Assembly: GCA_007116605.1 (NCBI GenBank)
Contig: SKID01000029.1
Coordinates: 1 to 5,554, forward strand
Direction: 5' to 3'
DNA: 5,554 nt
Source of the DNA: Tissierellia bacterium
Lineage (GTDB): Bacteria > Bacillota > Clostridia > Tissierellales > Dethiosulfatibacteraceae
Shown here one piece after another: positions 1 to 4,957 of the stretch. The position numbers were made by a program, and so were the translations under genes. Below the pieces are notes generated by a model. The model ran no database searches. It was not told where the DNA came from and was given only the letters and a program-made list of their open reading frames with translations. The first letter of the stretch is position 1. Each line of letters opens with the position of its first letter.

Positions 1-442
1 CTATAGTCAAAATACCGGGTCCTAATGCCATACGAATAGCATTCAAATCATTAGTCATATGAGCCATAATATCGCCTGTTTTATGGTGGTTATAGAAATT
101 TTGTGTCAGTTTTTCTAAATGATCAAATAGTTCATTACGCATATCATATTCAATCCAACGGGAAGCACCAAACAATAAATTTCTCCAACAATACCGGCCT
201 AAAGCTACCATGATACCGATGCCAATAATTGTTCCAAAGTAAGTGTTTAAACCTGAATAATCAGATCCTGGGTTTCTAATATAATCAATAGCATTGCCAA
301 TAATCAGGGGCATTCTCAGTTGAAGAATGTCTATTATAATCAAAAAAAAGATGCCTAATAAATATCTTTTTTTATATTTCAGCAGATATTTTTGTACGTA
401 TGGACTTGCAAAAACTCCTGTAATACGACCCTTTTTTTCCAT
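1..442 (-). CDS. ABC exporter, N-terminal part of membrane domain (partial)
   Basis: This is the first 147 codons of a type I ABC exporter (fused membrane and ATPase domains, MdlA/MdlB or YheI/BmrC-like); the rest runs off the low-coordinate edge. It would sit in the cytoplasmic membrane and export a drug, lipid or peptide, but the substrate cannot be read. Seen here: a basic, amphipathic N-terminus (residues 1-27), a first membrane segment around 28-50 (LGIFFLIIIDIL), a second around 67-92, then the first cytoplasmic helix with the motif TGDIMAHMTNDLNAIRMALG (122-141). That motif is characteristic of half-transporters of this family. The start at 442 was chosen because GGAGG lies 5 nt upstream; an ATG four codons earlier (454) would overlap that site. 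The ATPase domain and any partner subunit are outside the window. Such exporters often form heterodimers with an adjacent second subunit, which is family knowledge and not seen here. Confidence 0.87.
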   Translation of the reverse strand, partial: MEKKGRITGVFASPYVQKYLLKYKKRYLLGIFFLIIIDILQLRMPLIIGNAIDYIRNPGSDYSGLNTYFGTIIGIGIMVALGRYCWRNLLFGASRWIEYDMRNELFDHLEKLTQNFYNHHKTGDIMAHMTNDLNAIRMALGPGILTI

Positions 443-447
443 GTAAT

Positions 448-452
448 CCTCC
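448..452 (-). promoter_or_regulatory. Ribosome binding site of the ABC exporter
   Basis: GGAGG on the minus strand, 5 nt before the ATG at 442. It decides the start: the upstream in-frame ATG at 454 overlaps this site, so initiation there is unlikely. Confidence 0.75.
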
Positions 453-470
453 ATATGTCATTCCATCTCT

Positions 471-547
471 TTATATCTGATGCCTTACAGGGCTAAGACT
501 CCCACCTCTTAAAGTGGGAAATTAGTACGGCAATATCCTCTTGATTG
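471..547 (-). repeat. Structured repeat, copy A (truncated)
   Basis: Third and shortest copy of the repeat. Its best-conserved part is the 3' hairpin at 501-518 on the minus strand: stem CCCACT(T) with (A)GGTGGG around a TAAG loop, preceded by GTACTAATTT and followed by GAGTCTTAGC, as in copy B. Similarity to copy B continues past the hairpin (GGCATCAGATATAAAGA here, GTCATTAGATAAAAAGA in B). On the other side it retains only CAATCAAGAG (538-547), which matches the 3' arm of copy B's long hairpin (CAATCCAAGAG). The central small hairpin and the 5' arm are missing. It lies in the leader of the exporter gene and ends shortly before its ribosome binding site. Confidence 0.6.
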
Positions 548-560
548 TCATTGTTTGGTC

Positions 561-687
561 TTTTTATCTAATGACTAACCATGCTAAGACTCCACTTCTT
601 AAAGCGGGAGATAAGTAAAGTCCCTAGATAAGGGTCTCTTGGATTGATCTCGCCTTTTAAAGTCCATCTAAACCCAAGAGTCCTGTT
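561..687 (-). repeat. Structured repeat, copy B (full length; IS200/IS605 right-end or omega-RNA-like)
   Basis: Read on the minus strand it folds into three parts. First is a long hairpin, CTCTTGGGTT (671-680) with AATCCAAGAG (636-645), with one G-T wobble. Its loop region contains AGATGGACTTTAAAAGGC, closely matching copy C. Second is a short hairpin, CCCT-TATCT-AGGG. Third is a 3' hairpin at 590-610 with a TAAG loop, followed by GTCTTAGCATG. A 3' hairpin with a TTTA/TAAG-type loop followed by GGAGTC is the look of the right end of IS200/IS605 elements, where the TnpB guide RNA (omega RNA) ends. That assignment is from memory of the family and is an inference. No tnpA or tnpB lies nearby. 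The element sits between the promoter at 766-794 and the exporter start, so it should be transcribed as leader RNA. Confidence 0.6.
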
Positions 688-765
688 AATTAATATCACT
701 ATTTTCTATGGAATATTACTATACAATTTATTAAATCAATCATTTATGTTTTTTACAACAGTTTT

Positions 766-794
766 AGTATACTCTTTTATCAGTCTTAATTCAA
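766..794 (-). promoter_or_regulatory. Sigma-A-type promoter for the ABC exporter
   Basis: On the minus strand, -35 TTGAAT (794-789) and -10 TATACT (771-766) are separated by exactly 17 bp, one base off consensus in the -10 and two in the -35. Transcription should start near 759, giving a leader of about 317 nt before the exporter ATG at 442. That leader would contain repeat copies B and A. The DNA is AT-rich, so a chance match is possible, but the spacing and the position in a gene-free region downstream of a possible terminator support it. Confidence 0.6.
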
Positions 795-811
795 CTATTA
801 GCAACTAATAG
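795..811. promoter_or_regulatory. Perfect dyad abutting the -35, candidate regulator binding site
   Basis: CTATTAG-CAA-CTAATAG is a perfect 7-bp inverted repeat with a 3-nt centre. It touches the upstream edge of the predicted -35 element of the exporter promoter. A dyad in that place could bind a dimeric regulator. The stem is too short and AT-rich to be a convincing RNA hairpin. No regulator gene is in the window, so the binding protein is unknown. Confidence 0.35.
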
Positions 812-830
812 ACTACTCAAATTAGTACAC

Positions 831-899
831 AAAAAAGCTTAAACAAATTTAGATGGTATTACAGATCTTTTCTGTCTTCATCCATTCATTTAAGCTTTT
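831..899 (-). terminator. Possible branched intrinsic terminator after the C26 hydrolase
   Basis: About 51 nt past the C26 stop codon, an 11-bp perfect inverted repeat (TTTAAGCTTTT at 889-899 on the plus strand with AAAAGCTTAAA at 833-843) encloses two nested smaller stems, ATGG/CCAT (882-885 with 853-856) and ACAGA/TCTGT (871-875 with 861-865). The minus-strand 3' arm runs into six T residues (836-831). The stem is AT-rich and the enclosed region is about 45 nt, so this is weaker than a classical terminator. Its place between the end of one operon and the promoter of the next gene supports the call. Confidence 0.4.
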
Positions 900-950
900 C
901 TCATTATTTCTATAAAGATTGTGAAAAAAATGTATTAAAAATAAACAACT

Positions 951-1616
951 TTACTGACAAGCATTAACAAATACTCTAAATAAGTTTAATTGTTCGTCAT
1001 AATCTTTCACCATTAGCTCTGGGTGATATTGAACCGCTAATATAAATCTAGTACTATCCATTTCAAAGCTTTCAATTAATTTGTCTTCTGAAAAGGATGT
1101 GGCTCGCAGCTCTTTTCCTAAAACTTTTATCGCTTGATGGTGTCTGCTATTTACTCTTATTTTTGATTTTTCTAAAATATCAATTTCATGACTTGGATAA
1201 GACTCTGGAAAATCCACGAGCCAGTGCATTAAGCTATCTTTTATTTCTGTCTTAATATCTTGATATAAACTACCGCCAAAATATACATTCATTAATTGGA
1301 ATCCTCTACAAATACCAAATATAGGAATATTGGTTTTTTTATAGACATGCTCCATTAATTTCATTTCCCACACATCTCTTTTAGGATCTATTCTTCCCAA
1401 TTTATGTTTGGGGTTTTCTCCGTATAATTCTGGGTTCACATCCGTTCCCCCTGACAACAAAAGTCCATCTATCCTATCTAATACTTTAGTCATCCCATCA
1501 AAGTCTTCTACCGGGGGAATCAAAACTGGAATTCCACCTGCCATTTCAACTGCTTCAATATAATTAACTTGGTTACAACAAGCTAAATCATAGCCTATTC
1601 CAATAATTGGCTTCAT
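951..1616 (-). CDS. Class I glutamine-amidotransferase-like hydrolase (peptidase C26, PuuD-like)
   Basis: A 221-residue cytoplasmic hydrolase of the gamma-glutamyl hydrolase/PuuD family, which cleaves gamma-glutamyl amide bonds using a Cys-His-Glu triad. Seen: N-terminal KPIIGIGYD, the substrate-pocket motif LLLSGGTDVNPELYG (52-66), the nucleophile elbow GICRG with Cys103, NSRHHQAI (156-163), and QYHPE with His198 and Glu200. The length is somewhat below the usual 240-255 residues, but all catalytic elements are present. The start at 1616 has AAAGGAG 6 nt upstream (1623-1629). It is the last gene of the peptide-transport operon, separated from the amidohydrolase by a 140-bp gap containing repeat copy C. 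The context suggests processing of imported gamma-glutamyl peptides or amides rather than folate polyglutamates. The exact substrate is not determined, and a polyamine route is not supported because no other puu gene is visible. Confidence 0.88.
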   Translation of the reverse strand: MKPIIGIGYDLACCNQVNYIEAVEMAGGIPVLIPPVEDFDGMTKVLDRIDGLLLSGGTDVNPELYGENPKHKLGRIDPKRDVWEMKLMEHVYKKTNIPIFGICRGFQLMNVYFGGSLYQDIKTEIKDSLMHWLVDFPESYPSHEIDILEKSKIRVNSRHHQAIKVLGKELRATSFSEDKLIESFEMDSTRFILAVQYHPELMVKDYDEQLNLFRVFVNACQ

Positions 1617-1640
1617 TACTTTCTCCTTTCACTATACTGA

Positions 1641-1769
1641 TTTATCCGATAACTCACGGTGCATGACCTCACTTCCTAAAGTGGGTAATCAGTACTTTAA
1701 AGTCCTTGAATAAGGGTCTCTATCATTCAGGCGGCCTTTCAAACACCATCTGAATGTTAGAGATCTGTT
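1641..1769 (-). repeat. Structured repeat, copy C (full length, spans the M20-C26 junction)
   Basis: Same element and orientation as copy B. On the minus strand the 5' hairpin is CTCTAACATTCAG (1762-1750) with CTGAATGATAGAG (1730-1718): 12 pairs and one A-A mismatch. Its sequence differs from copy B but it pairs in the same place. The loop keeps AGATGG..TTT.AAAGGC. Then come a small hairpin (CCTT-ATTC-AAGG), a short palindrome ACTTTAAAGT, and the 3' hairpin at 1666-1686 (CACTT-TAGG-AAGTG plus outer pairs with one bulged A). The tail GTGAGTTATCGGATAAA aligns with copy B's GTTAGTCATTAGATAAA. The 5' end of the element overlaps the last codons and the stop codon of the amidohydrolase gene. The low-coordinate end lies 11 bp before the C26 ribosome binding site. 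No run of T follows either hairpin, so it is not a standard terminator. Confidence 0.62.
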
Positions 1770-2965
1770 GATGTTTGTGTTAAATAATCCAGTGCACTTT
1801 GTGCTAATATTGCACTCCCTTTCCATAAAACATCTTCATCAAACTCATACCTAGCATTATGATGAGGATATTGAACCGGAAGTTTTTCATCTTTTGCACC
1901 TAGAAAAAAATAAGTTCCCGGAACAGCTTGTAAGAAGAAAGACATATCTTCTCCACCCATGGTTACAGGCTTTTTTATCACATGAATCATTTCATCTCCA
2001 ATTATTTTAGCGGCACTACGTGTCACATGATCAGTTATTTTCTTTTCGTTGATTAATGCAGGATATCCAAAATCATATTGGAGTTCATAATCTCCTTGCA
2101 TGGTTCGGGTAACCCCCTCAACAATCTCTTTAATACGTTGTTGAATTCTTTTTTGATCTTCTTTTTCAATAGCTCTGACAGTACCTTTCATAATCACTTC
2201 GTCTGGAATAGCATTAAAAACTGTTCCTCCTGAAATTTTGCCAATAGAAATAACGGCTGCATTCATAGGCTTCAATTCTCTACTAATAATTGTTTGTAAA
2301 GCAGTAATCACTTGTGCTGAAATAACAATCGGATCTACCGTTAAATGGGGCGCCCCACCATGTCCTGCTCTCCCTTTTATCTTGATTGTAAAAATATCAG
2401 CTGAAGGCATGACTGGACCCTCACAAATGGCAATTCCTCCTGATTTTAGTTCAGGTATAACCGCATTCAAATGTAAACCCATCATACAGTCTACTTTGGG
2501 ATTATCCAAAACACCTTCTTCTATCATGGGTTTTGCACCACCAGGACCTTCTTCTGCCGGTTGAAAAATGAGTTTTACATTGCCTGAAAACAAGTCTTTA
2601 TTTGCATTGAGTATTTTGGCAGCACCTAAAAGCATCGCTGTGTGACCATCATGTCCACATGCGTGCATGTTTTTGTTTTTAGATTGATAAGGTAACCCTG
2701 TTTTTTCTTGAATGGGTAAGCCATCCATATCTGCTCTAATACCTATGGTGCGTTTTTTCCCAGGCATAGCCCCTTCAATCAACCCCACTATTCCAGATTT
2801 TGCAATACCTGTTTCATGTTTGACTTGCATTTTGGTTAACTGGTCTGACACATATTTTGCCGTTTGAGGTAACTCCAGACCAATTTCTGGAAATTGATGA
2901 AGCTCTCGCCTCCAGTTGATAATCTCACTTGATATTAATTTTGTTGCTTCTCTTACATCAATCAT
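1757..2965 (-). CDS. M20D-family metal-dependent amidohydrolase (N-acyl-amino-acid / hippurate hydrolase type)
   Basis: A 402-residue cytoplasmic metallohydrolase of the M20D family, which removes acyl groups from N-acyl amino acids or cleaves small peptides and conjugates. The length is typical. Seen: WRRELHQFPEIGLE (18-31), GIRADMDGLPIQE (75-87), the metal-binding CGHDGH (103-108, Cys103 and His105 expected ligands), QPAEEG (135-140, Glu138 and Glu139 as general base and ligand), MGLHLN with His165, a dimerisation/lid domain from about 187 to 296 with AGHGGAPH (200-207), MGGEDMSFF (336-344), and the C-terminal ligand in PHHN (His369). The start at 2965 has GTGAGG with 7-nt spacing. It follows dppF by 33 bp, so it is probably co-transcribed and acts on substrates the transporter brings in. 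The last codons and the TAA stop lie inside repeat copy C. Family members range from aminoacylase to indole-acetyl-amino-acid hydrolase and diaminopimelate-pathway deacetylase; the substrate here is not fixed. Confidence 0.9.
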   Translation of the reverse strand: MIDVREATKLISSEIINWRRELHQFPEIGLELPQTAKYVSDQLTKMQVKHETGIAKSGIVGLIEGAMPGKKRTIGIRADMDGLPIQEKTGLPYQSKNKNMHACGHDGHTAMLLGAAKILNANKDLFSGNVKLIFQPAEEGPGGAKPMIEEGVLDNPKVDCMMGLHLNAVIPELKSGGIAICEGPVMPSADIFTIKIKGRAGHGGAPHLTVDPIVISAQVITALQTIISRELKPMNAAVISIGKISGGTVFNAIPDEVIMKGTVRAIEKEDQKRIQQRIKEIVEGVTRTMQGDYELQYDFGYPALINEKKITDHVTRSAAKIIGDEMIHVIKKPVTMGGEDMSFFLQAVPGTYFFLGAKDEKLPVQYPHHNARYEFDEDVLWKGSAILAQSALDYLTQTSTDL

Positions 2966-2998
2966 AAATAAACCTCACTTAACAACTCTAAAACTCCA

Positions 2999-3946
2999 TT
3001 ATCTCAATAAACAGTTAACCAGTCTTCCTGTTTCAACTTCTCTTAGATGTGTTTCTTGTTCCTTACATATTTTTTGTCTTTCTCGACATCTGCCATAAAA
3101 TCGACAATAAGGATCTGGATTAATTGGGCTAGGTACATCTCCTTCAAGTATAATCCGTTCCCCCTTTTTATCTAAACTAGGTATTGGTATTGCCGAAACA
3201 AGGGCTTTAGTATAAGGATGTGAAGGTGCATGCATAATACGATCATAATCTGAAAGTTCCATCACTTTTCCCATATACATTACAGCAATACGATCACTCA
3301 CATATTCTACAACTGCTAGATCATGGGCAATAAATAAATAAGTAAGACCAAACTCATTTTGTAAGTCTTTAAAGAGATTCAATATCTGAGCTTGCATTGA
3401 TACATCTAAAGCAGAAACCGGTTCGTCTAAGATTAACAGTTTTGGATTTAGGGCTAAAGCACGGGCAATGCCCACTCTTTGTCTTCTCCCACCATCGAGT
3501 TCGTGAGGATAGGTGTTTACATAGCGTCGTGCAATCCCAGAATAGTCCATTAATTCTTTTACTTTCTTCTCTTTTTCTTTTCTTGATTTGGTAATACCAT
3601 GAATTTCTAACGGTTCACCTATAATATCCATAATACTCATTCTTGGATCAAGGGAAGAGAAAGGATCTTGAAACACCATTTGACATTCTTTTCGAAACTC
3701 TTTTAGTTCTTTTTTGTTCAGACTTTGAATATCTTTTCCTTCAAACTCTATGCTTCCAGAGGTTGCTTCTAATAACCTTAATAGTAATCTTCCTACGGTA
3801 GATTTCCCACAACCAGACTCACCAACTAAACCTAAAGTTTCTCCTTTTAGTATATGAAAATCAATGCCATCCACAGCATGCAACATTCCTTTACCTGTTT
3901 TGAAGTGCTTTTTTAATTGTTTAACTTCTAATAATTTCTCAGCCAT
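2999..3946 (-). CDS. dppF: Peptide ABC transporter ATP-binding protein, DppF/OppF type
   Basis: One of the two ATPases that power peptide import, 315 residues, acting at the inner face of the membrane as a partner of the neighbouring DppD-type ATPase. Seen, numbered from the chosen start: Walker A GESGCGKST (43-50 core), Q-loop FQDP (Gln93), Walker B LLILDE (Glu175), D-loop SALD, switch His208 (AHD), and a C-terminal oligopeptide-transporter extension with cysteines at 281, 287, 294 and 312. The ABC signature is unusual: ELDGGRRQR (149-157), with Asp151 where SGGQ normally has Ser. The ATG at 3961 would give five extra residues, but AGGAGG at 3953-3958 lies within that extension and is spaced 6 nt from the ATG at 3946, so 3946 is the likely start. 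The gene follows dppD by 11 bp. The symbol is a family-level label; dipeptide versus oligopeptide preference cannot be read. Confidence 0.92.
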   Translation of the reverse strand: MAEKLLEVKQLKKHFKTGKGMLHAVDGIDFHILKGETLGLVGESGCGKSTVGRLLLRLLEATSGSIEFEGKDIQSLNKKELKEFRKECQMVFQDPFSSLDPRMSIMDIIGEPLEIHGITKSRKEKEKKVKELMDYSGIARRYVNTYPHELDGGRRQRVGIARALALNPKLLILDEPVSALDVSMQAQILNLFKDLQNEFGLTYLFIAHDLAVVEYVSDRIAVMYMGKVMELSDYDRIMHAPSHPYTKALVSAIPIPSLDKKGERIILEGDVPSPINPDPYCRFYGRCRERQKICKEQETHLREVETGRLVNCLLR

Positions 3947-3952
3947 ATTTAT

Positions 3953-3958
3953 CCTCCT
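3953..3958 (-). promoter_or_regulatory. Ribosome binding site of dppF, touching the dppD stop codon
   Basis: AGGAGG on the minus strand, 6 nt before the ATG at 3946. Its first base is the last base of the dppD TGA stop (TGAGGAGG), which suggests translational coupling. It argues against the in-frame ATG at 3961, whose codons 2 and 3 are this very site. Confidence 0.8.
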
Positions 3959-4941
3959 CACTGCTCTGTCATTGCTTCAGAATGATAAAGCACACATGAC
4001 ACAAAATGTCCTTTTTCCACTTCAATCTTTACAGGTTCATGCAAATGACATTCTGCTTGAACTTTGGGACATCGAGGATGAAATTTACATCCACTGGGAA
4101 GATCTGTTGGTTCTGGCATTAATCCAGGTATAGGCTCTAGTCTTTGATTTTTTAATCCAGGATGGGGAATCGATTTAAACAAGCCTACTGTATAAGGATG
4201 TCTTGGTTGGGTAAAGATCTGTTCGAGAGATCCAGATTCAATAATACGACCAGCATACATGATAGCAACTTTATCACACACTTCCGATACCACCCCTAAA
4301 TCATGTGTTATCATAATCATGGATGTTTGGATTTTGGTCTTTAAAGCTCTCATCACTTCCAAAACTTGAGCTTGAATTGTCACATCTAAAGCTGTGGTTG
4401 GTTCATCCGCTATAAGCAGTGCTGGATTACACGCTAAAGCCATGGCAATTAAAACTCTTTGTTTCATACCCCCACTAAACTCATGGGGATAATTATTTGA
4501 TCTTTCACCAGGAATCCCCACTAATTCTAGCATTTGTTTTGATCGTTCAATGGACTCTTTTGTTGACAAATTTTGATGATATTTACAAGTTTCGGCTATT
4601 TGCTTCCCCACAGTAAAAACCGGGTTTAAAGAAGTCATTGGATCTTGAAAAATCATGGAAATCTCATTGCCTCTCACTTTTCTCATAGCGCTTTCTTGTT
4701 TTAATAACAGATTCTCACCTCGAAACCATATTTCTCCCTCAATAATTTTACCAGGTGGATTAGGTACCAAACGCATTATTCCTAATGCAGTTGTTGTTTT
4801 TCCAGCACCAGTTTCTCCTACTAACCCAAGTGTTTCACCATAACCTATTTCAAGGTCTAGATTTTCAACAGCTCTTCCTGTGCCATCTTGGGTAATATAG
4901 TGAATTTTTAGATTTTTAATCTCTAATAATTTATCATCCAT
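3958..4941 (-). CDS. dppD: Peptide ABC transporter ATP-binding protein, DppD/OppD type
   Basis: First ATPase subunit of the peptide importer, 327 residues, a normal length for DppD. Seen: Walker A GETGAGKTT (42-50), Q-loop MIFQDP (Gln99), canonical signature FSGGMKQR (155-162), Walker B LLIADEPT (175-182, catalytic Glu180), D-loop TALD, switch His213 (THD), and the C-terminal oligopeptide-transporter domain with RHPYT (247-251). Cysteines 285, 291 and 298 (GCKFHPRCP and onward) plus Cys316 have the spacing of the four cysteines that bind a 4Fe-4S cluster in studied DppD/OppD proteins. That is family knowledge and not proven here. The start at 4941 has AAAGGAG 8 nt upstream (4950-4956), and the gene lies 16 bp after the permease stop. 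Its signature is intact while its partner's is altered, so the two ATP sites of the pair are probably unequal. Confidence 0.94.
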   Translation of the reverse strand: MDDKLLEIKNLKIHYITQDGTGRAVENLDLEIGYGETLGLVGETGAGKTTTALGIMRLVPNPPGKIIEGEIWFRGENLLLKQESAMRKVRGNEISMIFQDPMTSLNPVFTVGKQIAETCKYHQNLSTKESIERSKQMLELVGIPGERSNNYPHEFSGGMKQRVLIAMALACNPALLIADEPTTALDVTIQAQVLEVMRALKTKIQTSMIMITHDLGVVSEVCDKVAIMYAGRIIESGSLEQIFTQPRHPYTVGLFKSIPHPGLKNQRLEPIPGLMPEPTDLPSGCKFHPRCPKVQAECHLHEPVKIEVEKGHFVSCVLYHSEAMTEQ

Positions 4942-4957
4942 ACGTCTTACTCCTTTC

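Larger units (their letters stand above)
443..950. other. 508-bp gene-free region between the exporter and the C26 hydrolase
   Basis: No plausible protein gene was found on either strand; the longest open stretches are about 20 codons and lack ribosome binding sites. In minus-strand order it holds a branched inverted repeat with a T run, a perfect dyad, a sigma-A-type promoter, repeat copy B, truncated repeat copy A and the exporter ribosome binding site. The part between about 688 and 765 is very AT-rich and shows nothing further that I can support. Confidence 0.7.

Noticed and set aside
595..663. 22-codon frame starting with ATG inside repeat copy B on the minus strand (MDFKRRDQ...), a possible leader peptide
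   Set aside because: No ribosome binding site precedes it, and the matching frame in copy C stops after 8 codons with a different sequence, so it is not conserved.
471..687. CRISPR array
   Set aside because: The two adjacent units are about 90 nt apart, diverged and structured, with no short identical repeats or unique spacers.
746..808. 20-codon hydrophobic plus-strand frame (MFFTTVLVYS...)
   Set aside because: No ribosome binding site; low-complexity AT-rich DNA overlapping the promoter of the opposite strand.
443..950. Remnant of a tnpA or tnpB gene beside the repeats
   Set aside because: No frame longer than about 20 codons was found in this region, and no transposase motif was seen on either strand.
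1631..1636. TATAGT as a -10 for a separate C26 promoter
   Set aside because: The hexamer 17 bp upstream (CCGTGA) is a poor -35 match, and the -10 would place the transcript start on the ribosome binding site.
1641..1769. Known riboswitch or T-box in front of the C26 gene
   Set aside because: I could not match the conserved core of any common class; the T-box AGGGTGG-ACCGCG block is absent, and the same element occurs before an unrelated exporter gene.
2238..2564. 108-codon open frame on the plus strand
   Set aside because: It lies entirely antisense to the well-supported M20 amidohydrolase, has no recognisable motif and shows no ribosome binding site worth noting.
3864..4133. Plus-strand open frame across the dppD-dppF junction
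   Set aside because: Antisense to two conserved ATPase genes; no family resemblance.
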